DNA of 64,000 nt from positions 106,963,510-107,027,509 of the forward strand of contig QVOM02000034.1 in the NCBI GenBank assembly GCA_003586115.2, written 5' to 3'. Positions 1 through 11,600 of the stretch are shown one piece after another (position 1 is the first letter of the stretch; the number at the start of each line of letters is the position of its first letter). The position numbers and the translations under genes are program-made. The notes below the pieces were generated by a model. It saw only the letters and a list, made by a program, of their open reading frames with translations. It was not told the DNA's origin and did no database searches. The DNA is from Salvator merianae (taxonomy: Eukaryota > Chordata > Lepidosauria > Squamata > Teiidae).

Positions 1-116
1 ACATTTTAAGTGATGTTATATTATAGGTTCTGGTCTTATGAGAGCTTTCTCTCTTTACTGGATAATTTGTACCTGCCTCAAAATGGTGCAGTGAACTGGG
101 GTATGACAGTAATAAA

Positions 117-117
117 G

Positions 118-152
<35 letters not shown>
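117..152. repeat. (GATT)n microsatellite, possible retroelement tail
   Basis: About eight GATT units follow the stretch GACAGTAATAAAG. A short AATAAAG signal followed by a simple repeat is how several non-LTR elements end, so 1-116 may be a LINE 3' end on the + strand. The family was not identified. Confidence 0.7.
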
Positions 153-153
<1 letters not shown>

Positions 154-1583
154 GGAGATGAGCTGCATAGTGGAAGGGGAGTCCTCCTACTTCTCATTTT
201 GGTGCCTGGCACCTTGGATTTCTTCCCTAAACTTTTCTGCCCTGACAGCACCTCTGGTTATTGAGCTTATGGCTCAATAACCCTTCCTACAGAAAGTGGG
301 GGCACCTGTGTAACATGGGAAAATGACACCCCCCTCTCTTCAGGAATACAGTGGATAGTGGTGGCAGTACTGGGAGTGGCTTGTTAGCCTGTCTTCTACA
401 TTTTTGATGTAGGGAGAATGCCTCTGTCCTGTGGTGAAATGAAGGTGAGGGAAGACGATTTTCCACCACTGTCAGTATAGTGGAGTTTAGCACTGAAGCT
501 GTAGATAAAATGCCTCTGCTTGCTCTTTTGCAATATCTCTTAAGGGTAGTCAGAATGCCCTGTCACTGCTCACAGCACTTAACAGCCCAATGCTGAGACC
601 AGAGATAAGGCTGCATGGGCTGGCAAACCGTTTTCTTCAGGTTGGCAGGCTAGATCCTAGCTATGGGTTATCTAATCTTGTCTAATGATTAACAATATAA
701 TACATTATCACATCTGGCAGTGACAAGTTGCTTGACGTAATCCTTACCTATCGAATGGTAGTGACTTCAGCCATGCAGATATTGCATTATATGTCATTAT
801 CTTACCATAGTGAAACATCTTAAGCTCAAATCAGAATGGTGATGCTCAAATTATTCCTACCTGATCAGAAGATTAATTTCAATCTCAAATAAAACAGATG
901 CCTAGAGAAAATCCTCAAATGCTTACTTCTCACTGTGGATCAAAACTCTTAAGATACTTAGCTTAATTGTTCTAATCGGCTCATTACTTTGTGGGGGAAA
1001 GCGTCATGATCTCACTTGGGAAACTGATATACTTTGTAATCCACTCAAAGGCCTGCTGTGAAGGATAAACTGGGAAACGGTTTAGAAAAGGTGATAAATA
1101 AGCATTTGGTTAGATGGCTGTTGTACCAGTGGGTGTTACACTGTAAATCAGGGGCCTGAGTATTTTTAGTGTGGTGGATGAGGCCAACAAACCAACAAAC
1201 AAGTGACTTTTTGAGAAAGTCCAGCCATCCTGATTTGATTACTGCTTGATAAATCACTGTGTGATTTCTCTTTTAATGTATACCATCTATAATTATCTTT
1301 AATAAATTTCAGTTAGGGCCACTTTGCAGCAAAAGACAATAGCCAAATGCTGGAAACAGATGAATAAGTAACTGTATCCTTTTGAAGTGTAAAAATGTCA
1401 CAGATGTGGATAAAAGGCACTTTATAAAAAGTATATAAGTATAAAAATTTGAGCTTCATGTACCCAACTGAACTCAATGAGATTCTGTTATGAATAGATA
1501 AGTATAAGATTTCACTATCAGTTTCTGAAAACAAATGTGGGCAAGTGATGTGTACAGATGCTAATTAGTATTGACAGACACTG
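152..1583. other. Unassigned intron sequence
   Basis: I see no gene and no repeat that I can name. The stretch is AT-rich with scattered short ORFs lacking any family motif. Confidence 0.6.
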
Positions 1584-1708
1584 TAGGGAAATGGTTCCCA
1601 AACTTGGAGCTCCAGGCATTGTTGGACTACAACTACTATCACCCTTGCCCTTTGTTTATGATGGCTGTGGATAATGGGATTTGTAGTTCCACATCTGGGG
1701 ACCTACTG
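1584..1708. mobile_element. Palindromic MITE with TTGTAGTCC-type arms
   Basis: The left half carries GGTTCCCAAACTTGG and GTTGGACTACAACTA. The right half carries GATTTGTAGTTCC and CATCTGGGGACC. Read in reverse complement, the right half repeats the left, giving an imperfect palindrome of about 120 bp. This arrangement (product-of-fold, no coding capacity) is that of a widespread reptile MITE. The outer ends are approximate. Confidence 0.7.
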
Positions 1709-2343
1709 CTATTATGTCATATTCCATAGATCTAGTTAATATAATATTTGAAATGGTGTGTTTATTACACTGTGGAAATCTATACTGCATGTACTATATA
1801 TGCTATGCTCAAATAATACTTTCCTGTTTGATCTCAATTCGTAAAGTGAGAGTGGCACTGTTGTAAATGTAGAAGACAGTTTGCGTAAGACCTGTTGAAA
1901 TCCATTAGTGGCAAGTTTAAAATTATTTTATATGAAATTTAATAAGACAGATTTTCTCTGGATTAGAATTTGTATCAGTATTTTTTTAAAAAAAATCTAT
2001 GAGCAATCCACATTAAAACTATCTAAAGAGACAGGTATCACTATACATTTTTGAAGGTTTCAGTTGCTGCATAGAGGGCACAATTCTATTCATATTTTAC
2101 TGGTGTTAGTTGCCAGTTCTGGTTCTTAATCTTCCTCACCAATTCTCCACACCAGTTTCCATGCCCAGGGTACTTGTGGTGTTCTATTCTTCTTTGGCAT
2201 CAGTAAAACTTGAGCTCTTCAGCCATTCTCTCCCTTCTCTGTGTCCTTCACCATTTCTACCCTGATCTAGAATTATTTGTTTTAAATCTTTCCTATAGAT
2301 CACTTTGAGATTTTTTTTTAGTGAGAAGCAGTATATTAATGTT

Positions 2344-2344
<1 letters not shown>

Positions 2345-2393
<49 letters not shown>

Positions 2394-2442
2394 TGATGAT
2401 GATGATGTTGTTTCAATAATGATGATGATGATGATGATGATG
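2345..2442. repeat. (AAT)n-(GAT)n compound microsatellite on a LINE-like tail
   Basis: About 15 AAT/ATA units (2345-2390) pass directly into GAT units (2391-2407), a short break, then more GAT (2420-2442). Upstream at 2318-2344, GAGAAGCAGTATATTAATG resembles the conserved 3' end of reptile L2-type LINEs, which often end in ATA repeats. The 80-residue ORF over it (Asn and Asp/Met runs) is an artefact. Confidence 0.85.
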
Positions 2443-2599
2443 CACAAAATGCTTTTTGCCTCCGTGGACAGTAATATCATAGTGATGTCTTACATTAAAG
2501 CCATAGGAAAAATGCACACAATGGCCCTTTTCTGCACTCATCTGTAGTTAATACTTATAGTCATCAATCTATCAATCTTCCTTTTATTCTTCAAGTCAC

Positions 2600-5300
2600 C
2601 TTGCCTTTTGTCCCTTTTGTTCTTGAGAAGGCCTCCATGGAAGACCTCCCAGGAATCACTACAGAAAACCCTCCAACCAGTCCTCACCAGGCAGAGTTCC
2701 TTCCCCTGTCCCACAAAACAGGGGTAGTAGCTCCTCTCCACAGGTGGGAGGTAGGCTAGCAACCTTTGCCCCAGTTTGGCTTTCTGACATTTCATTTTTG
2801 GGTCCTTTCTGTGGTTTCTAAGGGTTATTCACTGGAATTTTATCAGATCCCAGCAGATAGGTTTATCAGGTCTCCTCTCTCCTACAATCGTTCCAAGCAG
2901 CTGATTGTATCCCAGGCTATTGCTCATCTCAAGAAAACTGGGACCATTGAGAAGGTCCCCACCCAGGATAAGAGCCGAGGGGGTCTATTCAATTTTCCTT
3001 GTGGTTTCCAAGAAGGAAAAGGATTGGTGTGCTGTCTTGGACCTCAAGGCAGTGAATAAGCCTAAGAAAGATCAGGTTCAATTTGGGGACAATCACCTCC
3101 ATCTGCATTTCGATTCTTCCACATCAATGGATGTGTTTCCTCAACCTTTCTGAGGCTTAGCTGCGTATCTTAATTCATAAAAATAGTAGGAGTTTCTTAG
3201 ATTTTGTGTGGGCAGCTCTCACTGGCAGTTTGCGATGCTTCCCTTCAGGCTTTTGCTAGTGCCTACAGTTTCACCCCTTGTGGAATCATTTTGCCTTCAG
3301 GGAATTGGGTGCTATGCTTATTTGATGACTTTTTGGTTACAGCCCCTTCCTTAGCCATTGCCGGGTCCTCCTTGGCCTTGGGGTGTCTTGTTTGGAATCC
3401 CACAACTTCTTTATGGTTTTATCAAAGATTTCCTTGCAACCCTCACAGCTCATCCTCCATCTGGGATCAGTTACGGACTCCTTATCTTACTCCATTTGTT
3501 GTTCCCATGAGAAGATGGATAGTCTGATGGTGGATGCTTGTCTAGTGGCCTCTGGAAGGCCTCAGGATGTCCTACCACTCGCCTCCCCTCTGGGAAAGAT
3601 GATTTCTGTGATAGATATTTCCTTGTGGAGCCATTTTCATTCTAGGCCTCTTCAATGGCTGCTTTTGCCTTATGCTCACCTGATTGAATTAGGGTGGCAT
3701 CACTGCATAATATTACTGCCAATGGTTAGGGAGTCCCTCTTATGATGGGCAGACCCTATGAATCTCCAGTTAGATTGTCCTGTAGCTCCATCTGCTAAGA
3801 TAGCCAATACCACTGATGGAAGTTTTGTAGGATGGGGAACTCATTGCCAAGGAAACTTGGCCCAAGGTATCTGGTCTTCCCAGGATATCGTACACTCTAT
3901 CTACTGCTTAAAGACAGTTTTTCAGGACTTTCAGGCTTTTGAGCTCCTTATTATTCACAAGCATGTTTTAGTAATGACTGACAACTTGACTGCCAAAGCC
4001 CATTTGTCCAGTCATGGGGGCACTCATTCTAGGTCCTTGCAGGCTCTGTCTCCAGAGCTTTTCTCTTGGGCTGAACGTAGACTGACATTCATTTCTGCAT
4101 TGCACATCAAGGGGACTTTGCATATGGTTGCTGATTCTCTTAGCAGATATTATAGAGTGTCAGCTGAGTGATTCCTCAATTCCTTTGTCTTTCATCAGAT
4201 TGTTCAGAGCTGGGGCTGGCTGTCCATAGACCTCTTTGCTTCATTGATGAACTTCAAAGTGCCAGCATTGCTTTCTAGAGGCAAAGATCCATTCGCCTAT
4301 CCCAACTGTGGCCCAGAGGTCTACTCTATGCATTTCCCCCATTCTCACTTATTTCTAGCCTCCTTCATCAGATCCCATTGGAATGGGCCACAGTTATTGT
4401 GGGATTCCCTACGCCCAGGCGGCCATGGTTCCATCTCTTCAGTACATTAGTGGATCCACCCTTCCACCTGCCAGTGCTTATGGATCTTCTTTCTCAAAGA
4501 GGGTTTCTTCATCTGAACCCAGTTAGTTGAAGTTAAGAGCCTAGAAGCTTAGTGCTTGAAGTTATTTCTTCAGAAATGGGCAGAGAAGGGTTTTTGGCCC
4601 AATACCATTAAAAAACAGATTCGTCCCTTGGCTGCAGTTTTTGATTGTGATGGTTTGGGCCCTGTGTCATCGCATCTCTACATCAAGCATTTTGTGAAAG
4701 CTGACAAAGCCAATTCTCCTCCTGTGCAACACTACTTTCCTTCTTGGTAACTTAAAAAGGTCCTGTTGGTTCTTACTTCCCTACCAGTCAAACTGCTTCA
4801 AGATGGTTCTCTTCAACTTTTGTCTCAAGAAGATAATCAGCTACGTGACTGCTCGGCAGATCTCGTCTGTGGTCGCTTGGGGCTAGAAAGCCACTGATGT
4901 GGCTGCTGAACATGTGAAGTGAGCCATCAACTTGTCAGACAAAGGAAGATGGAGCTCCTGATAAGTTCTTGAAAGGCAGACACAGATCCAGGCCTTAATA
5001 GCAGAGCTGGAAGTCTTCAGTTCCAGTTTTCTTTGATGGAACAAGATGATCAGGGCCAAGGATTTCCTGATAGAAGAAGTGCATCTCAAATGAATCCTAG
5101 TTGCCCTCCTTACATCTCTGTTGTGGCTTAGGGCATAGAGAAGGCAAATGAATCTTCTGATTCCTGTGAAACACATAGTCAACTCTGGGCTTTGTTGCCT
5201 AAAACATTTAAAATAGTGTTCCTGATTTGCTTGGGAGTTTGCTAATAGGAACAATTAGCAAGCTCCCTTAGGAGCTACATGAGTGCTCATCTTACCTCAT
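2600..5300 (+). mobile_element. DIRS/Ngaro-type retrotransposon remnant (RT, RNase H, recombinase N-part)
   Basis: A broken tyrosine-recombinase retrotransposon is spread over several frames. In order: an RT N-part at 2710-3060 (QVGGRLATFAPVW, then FYQIPADRFIRSPLS); after a frameshift GVYSIFLVVSKKEKDW and VLDLKAVNK (2985-3060); the catalytic box as LFDDFLV (near 3320-3340), where active elements have YLDD; LGKMISVIDIS (3590-3630). An RNase H-like region at 3758-4171 shows TTDGSFVGWGTHCQG, MTDNLTAKAH and HGGTHSRSLQ, then ADSLSR. The section 4190-4450 reads WGWLSIDLFAS. The 4556-4750 section (NTIKKQIRPLAAVF, LYIKHFVKA) resembles the start of DIRS recombinases. Stops and frameshifts throughout mean it is dead. 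It lies in sense with DPYD in intron 1. I found no flanking repeats that fix its ends. Confidence 0.88.
5233..5267. repeat. Hairpin near the 3' end of the DIRS remnant
   Basis: GGGAGTTTGCTAAT pairs with ATTAGCAAGCTCCC (13 of 14 positions) across a 7-nt loop. It sits where the recombinase part of the element would end. It may be part of the terminal repeat structure, or chance. Confidence 0.65.
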
Positions 5301-6092
5301 ACTGCTGTTCTTGGAGACTGGAGTGGGACCTCATGACATTGTATCTCATTATTCAATGACAACATTGCATGGTGACACATGCTTTGGGGCCTGTCTAGGT
5401 TTCACCCGCCCTTGCCAACCCCCTGAAGCATTGGCATTCTTAAATTGATTCTTTTGATAAAACAGGCTTTGTTTTAGTTTTGTTTTAATTAACCAGTGTT
5501 TTCTCTTGAAGGGTACCTAGAACAACTCAGAATAAGAAAACTGTCTTCTATGAAACAGTTCTGATGCTTAGAATGGCTGGAAAGTCATCATCTTCTGGCA
5601 GAGAATCTTTCCAAGGTTTTTCTTTTTTTGTTTGACTTCTCAAAGTTTTAATTGGAGCTGCTTTACATAAAATGTGCCACAGTGTCAGGATAGTATTTTT
5701 GTAAGATCTTATATGACTTAATGAAATTCCACTCTGCAAGGCTATCATTTCTGATGACATGTGCAAAAGCATACAAAAGCAGTTTACAATATAGAATGGA
5801 TCAATCCAAAGTTCTAAAGTGATCATATTTGTATAATATAAAAAGGAAGTAGACTCTTAGGGGAGGTGGGTTTTTTTTGTCAAGACAGAAGTAGAAAGAT
5901 GAACTACATTGCAACAAAGACCTAATATTATATCCAACTAAGGCTGAAGCCTTTTAATGCTGAGGAAATTGTACGGGAAGGAATTATTTAGGTTTTTGAA
6001 GATAAGAATGTGAAACATTTCCATATTATTGAGGTGACTGTGAAGAAGAACACAACTTATATTGTTAGGCCTGAGTTAGGCCTGAACAATGG
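5301..6092. other. Unassigned intron sequence
   Basis: This may include the 3' untranslated end of the DIRS element up to about 5460. I recognise nothing beyond that. Confidence 0.5.
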
Positions 6093-6446
6093 CTGCCTCC
6101 AGACAGGGTGTAAAATCTAGGAATATCCCAGCACTTGAATCCCTGGAATATCCTGGAATAATGCTAATGTGGGAAAGTCAACTCTCAACTTGAGTTTTAC
6201 GGAAAAAAAAATGAAAGCACTTACCTGTCTGGATGCTTGCCTGTGTGATCCATCATTTTGGAAATGGCTACCACGCATATGCAGGGCCGAACCAGACCTA
6301 AAATGGCAGCTGCCTATGAATGTGGGGTGGCAATTGCTCACTTCTGGGTATTTCACATCGTGAAATACCTGGTTGTACATATTGTGCCATCGCGGGAGCA
6401 ACGTGTCTTTACTTTCCTGATGCTGTTGCCCTGCCGTCTGGGCTGC
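6093..6446. mobile_element. MITE family P (CCAGACAGGG ends), copy 1
   Basis: It begins GCCTCCAGACAGGGTG and ends CCTGCCGTCTGGGCTGC, an imperfect terminal inverted repeat. Internal words shared with the copy at 57365 include CTTACCTGT..GATGCTTGC, GGCTACCACGCAYATG and CTTCTSGGTATTTCA. A short palindrome (TATTTCACATCGTGAAATA) lies at 6350-6368. It is non-coding. Confidence 0.75.
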
Positions 6447-6894
6447 AAGTGATAATTCGAGAAGTAATTTATTCTGAAATATGCCTAATTAGTGCTTTAT
6501 TCCTGCATCAGTTGGAAGCATCCTACATTGTCAATGTGTTTAATTTTCACCTGAGGAACTCCTTAAAATGAGATTGTCATTTTCTTCTAAGTAAGTAGGC
6601 TGTGTATGGAACGTTATCTTAACATCATAAAAGGAACCCTTCGGGATCAGACCAAAGACAAACCTGCGAGTTTTCACAAATCTGCTGCTCTCCCCACCAT
6701 TGGGGATGAGCAATACGCCTAGCATCATCCTGAATGTGCTCGTAAAGCCATGTGCTTCTCAAAGGGCTGCCCTAGGAAGGTCCATTTTGATTTTATCCCT
6801 GATTCTATCCTGGCATAGTGAAGTAAAAAGGATGCCTACAGAGTCCCTTCAAGAAATTTGTGGCTGCCAGTTTCTCTAAAGCCAGGTGTTTGTT

Positions 6895-6930
6895 TTTCAT
6901 TTATCTATCCATCAATCTATCCATCTATTC
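6895..6930. repeat. Degenerate (ATCT/ATCC)n
   Basis: A short interrupted tetranucleotide run of ATCTATCC-type units precedes the next MITE. Confidence 0.6.
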
Positions 6931-6957
6931 GCCTGCCCCCAGTTCTGCCTTTCATAT

Positions 6958-7318
6958 TAGGGATGTGCACAAAAACAAAACAAAATAACCCACCCATTTT
7001 CGATTCATTTTTTATTTGTTTTTGAATGAAACCTGTATTTTTGCTTTGTCAGTGAATTTCGTTGTCAAAAAATGCATTTTTTACATTTGTTTTTGCATTT
7101 TTTGCAATGTTTTCCCATTAAAAATGCCATTTTCATGATTTAAACATAGCGAAAATTGTGAAAATTTGATAAATTTTGTTTTTGCAAAAGAATAGGCTTT
7201 TTTGTTTATGATCGAAAACTGCAAATGCAAAAATATCATTTTCGTTTCAATGCGAAAATTCGTGAAAATGAAATTTTGTACAAATTTTCAAATGCGAATC
7301 GAAATTTGCACATCCCTA
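6958..7318. mobile_element. MITE family T (TAGGGATGTGCA ends), copy 1
   Basis: It opens TAGGGATGTGCACAAA and closes TTTGCACATCCCTA, a near-perfect terminal inverted repeat. If TA is the target duplication, the element is GGGATG...CATCCC. The interior is very AT-rich with many TTTTTGCATTTT and CGAAAATTxG words on both strands, and it is non-coding. The ends match those at 42856 and 56418. Confidence 0.88.
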
Positions 7319-9106
7319 TGTGAGCACCCTGTTTAGTCCTACTATGTGTTTTCACAGTTGACTACCAGCGCAGGAGCTAATTAGATAGTCAGTGCACAGT
7401 GTGATCTTATAGCCGATGTGAGAAATTCTCGAGTCACCTTCTCCCCCCTTCCCTGCATCTACTCTGAAGGGGAAGAGGCATCTCCAAGGCAGAAGCAGCC
7501 TCAGAGGTATTCCAACTGGATTAATAGGAGGTCACTTAAGTTGAGGGTGGCAGCAGCTCAGGAGTTATTGGGGGCAGGAATATGTGGGAACTCAGTACCC
7601 TGGATGCCCTAGGGGTGTGTCGATCCCTAAGTTGATGGTCCCTAAGGTAACAGTGTCTTTGTGGATCTGATTTTGCCTTGATTGATTTTGCATGATAGCA
7701 GCGCATTTGTGTTGCTCTGTGATGTGTCAGTGAATACCTGTCTATTATATATAATGGATGGGTATCTGTCCTCACGGAAGTGCCTCTGTTTCTCAGATCC
7801 TCACACCTCATGTCAGTTCCTTATCACTGATGGATATCCTTTTTATTTTTGTTTGGTCTGTGCACAGCTGCACATAGGTGATGTGCTAAAGATTAAGCCT
7901 TTCAGTTGGCATGAAATGCATCGCCTACCTCTGATTTCTGTGGTTGCTGTTAAACTATGTGCCTTCCTTTGCCAGGCTAGCTTGTATAACATGCCAAATC
8001 TTTTGCAAAATTATTTCTAGAATATGCTATGCTGAGACTCCAATTGAATTTCAGCAACTGTTACACTTGGAGCATTCGTAACATACTGAAATCCAAGGGT
8101 AGGGTTGCTTCCAACCTTCTCCCTGTTTTTAACCATATGGCATCATACCCAGTGGAGTACATCTGTTATAATATGATATTAGAAATATATTATTCACTTC
8201 AAAGTCTGTGAAGAGATTTCTATGATGTAGTCCATTTAGCAATGCTATATTAAACATTTATAAAAGATAGAGTCTGTGCATTTTAACATCTATAAAAATA
8301 GGCTTTAAGACCGGCCTCTAGACTCTTCCTGTATACTTTAGCAGCTGTCCACACATCTGGGTTCTTCAGAAGTTCTGCTTGGGCCTGGACTATTCTACTT
8401 TTATAATTGCACTTTTGGTGCCATAAAGAAGAGTTGGAATAATTTAAAGCACAGCAAGGATGGGCCGGAGGCATGCACTAAATGTCTGTGTTTGTCCCCA
8501 AAGCAACGTCTCTCCAGTCATTCTTCTCTTGGCAGGAGTTGCTCCTGGTTGTGGAGGCTAACTAGATCAAATGCCTTGGAGATGCAATTTTGAAAAGCAA
8601 GGTGGTGGAGAGACATTTTCAGTCTCTTATAATGTTAAAAAGTCTCTTATTTATGTGTGCACAGTCTATGTGAACGAAAGGGATCTAACAAAATAAGAAA
8701 ATGAGCAGATTCACGACCTTGTTCAGTAAACTGGTAAACTAAAATAGTATGTAATAATCTAAAACCCAGGAAATAACACTAAAACCCAGTGCTGCAAGGA
8801 TACAGGAAGCCTGGGCAAAGAGATGAATTTATAGCTGGCCTCTAAATCCAAGGAACCAAAGTTGGGTTGCATCCAGACTCAATAAGTAGGTGACGTCTGG
8901 ATGCAGACTTGGTGAGACTTATATTGAACTGGGAGGGTATTCTAGAATTGGGGTTGGCTGAACAGCCGAACATGTTCTTTATTCATAAATGCTATAGGAA
9001 AGGCATTCCTGGAGTGCCTTAAATCCCAAATGAGTTGATATGGGGAGAGGTAGAATCACTTTTGGTCAAGACACTGTTATTCAGCACTTCCACTATTGGA
9101 CACTAT
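7319..9106. other. Mostly unassigned intron sequence
   Basis: There is no gene. The only structure found is the 37-bp palindrome at 8869-8905. The 112-codon ORF at 7682-8020 has no recognisable motif and I treat it as chance. Confidence 0.55.
8869..8905. repeat. 37-bp palindrome, likely relic of two MITE ends
   Basis: TGCATCCAGAC and GTCTGGATGCA form perfect 11-bp arms around 15 bp. CATCCAGAC is the end motif of family P (57365), so this may be two terminal repeats left after loss of the interior. Confidence 0.6.
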
Positions 9107-10308
9107 GGCCGCGTTCCAACATCATAAATTTAATCCGTATCGGAAGAGTACAAGGACTGAATTCGTCTTCTGGTCGTTCCCACAGTTACAGTTTATCACA
9201 GACTCAATTCATACCTGCTCATTCCCACACTGATATTTCCCGTGCTTGGCACAGAGAAACAGTACCTTTTCTGCCTCCACCCCTTGCCAAATTCCCCTCC
9301 CCGTGCAGTCAGTGATTGGCTGCAGTCCCAATGTTCAAATCTTGACATCACAGGGGTGGGAAAGTCAAGCTCCACTCGCCGTATGTCCCCGCTGCTGCCT
9401 CAGAACATGGATTCACTTGGCAGCATTACTAGTCATTCGCCATTTACTCCTTCTCCCCACTACAGCCTCTATCTACACAAGCAGAACTTTAAAACTATGT
9501 TCCGCAAGCTTTTTAAAGGGCTTTTGAAAGGGCTGATGGCGATTTCTGCTCCCTTGCAAGTGCACTTTTGCACAATTGTGCAATTTAAAAGTAGTGCAAA
9601 AGCAGGGAGAGGTCTGTAACGAAGGGAAAAAGTGGGGAGGGAACGTGGGGGTGGCTCTAGTATCTTGACAGTGCAGTTCATCGCCAGCAAATGGATTCTG
9701 CCTCATCTTCCCCTGAGACATCCGCAACGGCATGTGTCCCTGCTGTGTAGCTGTGTGCTGCTAATGGCAAAACTCATCTTGAGTGGGTTCTTTGTTGGAG
9801 CAAGAGGACTGCAACCCCAAACAGGCGCAGTTTATTTTTTGGTTTAAAGAGCAGACGGAAGTGGAGGAAGCCTTTAATTTCTTCCTGGCAGTGTCGAATG
9901 GGGGATAAAGAAAGAGAAAGGACCACAGCTTAGTGAAGTAAAAAGGAGGACGGTTTCTTTTCCCCCGGCAGCGATGGAAGTGGGGATAATGGAGGCAGAG
10001 GAAACTACTGCGCTTCCTGCCCACCCGCAAAGTCGGTCATTGGACACCACAAAATGGGGATTCCCTCCCTCTGCACGCCCCCAAAAAAGTACAGTCTCTT
10101 CCAAATAGTCTCTTTCCCCATTCCCACATCGCAAAGTAAAGCGCGCTAATGATCTGGAATGGCTTGAGACTTCATTAAATCCGAATAGAAAGTAGTCCGG
10201 ATTTTGCCGATATAGTCCAGAAAAACTACGGAACGGCAAGATCATCTCGGGACAGCAGGAACTGAAGATGACCTGTAAACTGATTAAATGCTGTGTCGGA
10301 ACACGGCC
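9107..10308. mobile_element. Non-autonomous DNA transposon, CpG-rich, GGCCGYGTTCCRACA ends
   Basis: The left end GGCCGCGTTCCAACA (9107-9121) pairs with the right end TGTCGGAACACGGCC (10294-10308) at 13 of 15 positions. Both differences are CpG-type transitions. Similarity continues inward (ATTTAATC near both ends). Flanking triplets are TAT and TAA, loosely the TWA target of PIF/Harbinger elements. The interior is GC- and CpG-richer than its surroundings and carries no transposase motif in any ORF, so it would depend on a transposase supplied elsewhere. It could be mistaken for a CpG-island promoter. Confidence 0.78.
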
Positions 10309-10480
10309 TAAAGGAATAATACTGCCTTGTCTGATTGGATTGAAAGGATTTCCTAGATTACCTGAAATGCTTTAAAATCAGTGCTTAGTATTATTGATAA
10401 TTGGCATTTATTTATCTTAACTGTATGTACTATACTTTCAAAAATCCAGCAAGTTCCTTAATGCAAACTCCTTATGTTAC
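10309..10480. other. Unassigned spacer
   Basis: This is short AT-rich sequence between two elements, with nothing recognised. Confidence 0.5.
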
Positions 10481-11065
10481 TGTGTCATATCTACTGCTGT
10501 GTCATACTCTGACCCAGAGTCTGAGGGCTCAGCCCTTGAATATGCTGAGTCAGAACCTGAGGAGCAGATGCCCCCTGATCCTGACTCAGTACCTGCTGAG
10601 GTGGGTGTGCAGGAGACTCCAGCACCAGGGCCTCTGGAAGAGAGCCATCTGGTGCTGCATTAGAGGCAGACAGTACTGAGGTGCCCCTGGGTTTGGCTGA
10701 GTGTCGGCAAGCTAAACAACGAGTGAGGCATTCAGTCAGACTGGAGCAGAAACGCCGAGGCCACCCACACCCACACCCACACCCACACCCACAGCTGCTG
10801 GCAGTGTCTGATGAGAACTCTTTATAAAGCTGGGCTCGCTCTTTCCGTCCTGCTGTTGCAAAATCCATAAATGGTCTTGCAGCTTCTGAACCCAGTTTGT
10901 GTGTACTCTGACCATTGGACCAGCTATCGTGCTTGTTTTGTTCTGGAGTGATTGACCTTGAACTGGCTTTACTACGTTCTTGTGTGATCCCTTTGATTCC
11001 TATTCGGGAGCCTGAATAAAACAAGTAAGGAAAAAGCCTTGCTTCGTGTGTGTTGCTAGCTGACA
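10481..11065 (+). mobile_element. LTR-like block (possible solo LTR)
   Basis: The block has a TATA-like TATAAAGCTGGG at 10823 and an AATAAA at 11017 about 195 bp later. It ends CTAGCTGACA at 11065. A candidate start, TGTCATAT near 10483, would give inverted TGTCA/TGACA termini, but I see no matching target duplication. The first half reads as an acidic, proline-rich frame (SDPESEGSALEYAESEPEEQ) without a known domain. A 191-codon open frame on the other strand is a shadow of this composition. It may instead be the 3' end of an unidentified element. Confidence 0.4.
10764..10793. repeat. (CCCACA)5 hexanucleotide repeat
   Basis: Five uninterrupted CCCACA units lie inside the LTR-like block. Confidence 0.85.
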
Positions 11066-11080
11066 TTCCTCACATAGCTG

Positions 11081-11600
11081 ATGAAGCCAGGACATACTGG
11101 CCCAACTTATATAGCAGGGCACACCCTTGATTTAGTCTTTGCCACAGAATGGATTGGTAAGAATCTGTTGATAGGAAAGCTGGTGGAATTAGATCATTTG
11201 CTGGTAAGATTTGGACTTGCAGTGGCAAATCCCCTCTGCAGGGGTGTGGGGCCAATTAAGATGGTCTGCTCCTGGAGGCTCATGGAATCTGAATGATTCC
11301 TGAATGCTCTGCCATGGCTAGTGTTCTTGCTGAGGCTCTGGTCTCTCTCTGGAATCATGAGATGAGTAGGGCCATCAACACAATTGCTCCCAACTGTCTT
11401 TGGCATACCTGTGGAGCCTGGAAAGCACCCTGGCATTTCATGGATATGGGTGATTAAACAAGAAAGCTGATGGCTAGATCCGCTGTGAAGGCAAAGTCAC
11501 TCAGATTAGCAGAGAATTGGATTTCACTGTTTAGAATAGTTCAAGGGAAACATCCAGAATGCTGTGTTTTTATGGGATGAGGTGTTGGACTGGACTATGG
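11081..11600 (+). mobile_element. LINE fragment (endonuclease C-part and linker)
   Basis: Frame 11081 reads GPTYIAGHTLDLVFA followed by LDHLLVRFGLAV. These fit the GHTLDLV...DHxLVxF end of the apurinic endonuclease domain of L2/CR1-type LINEs. Downstream, PIKMVCSWRLM and later broken frames fit the linker before the reverse transcriptase. It is truncated and has frameshifts. It is the only LINE coding piece found in sense with DPYD. Confidence 0.7.

Noticed and set aside
2305..2547. Asn/Asp/Met-run protein
   Set aside because: It is a translation of the AAT/GAT microsatellite.
10491..11066. 191-codon minus-strand frame with a Cys-Gly repeat
   Set aside because: It is the reverse of an LTR-like, CACACC-containing block. 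The Cys-Gly run comes from the hexanucleotide repeat.
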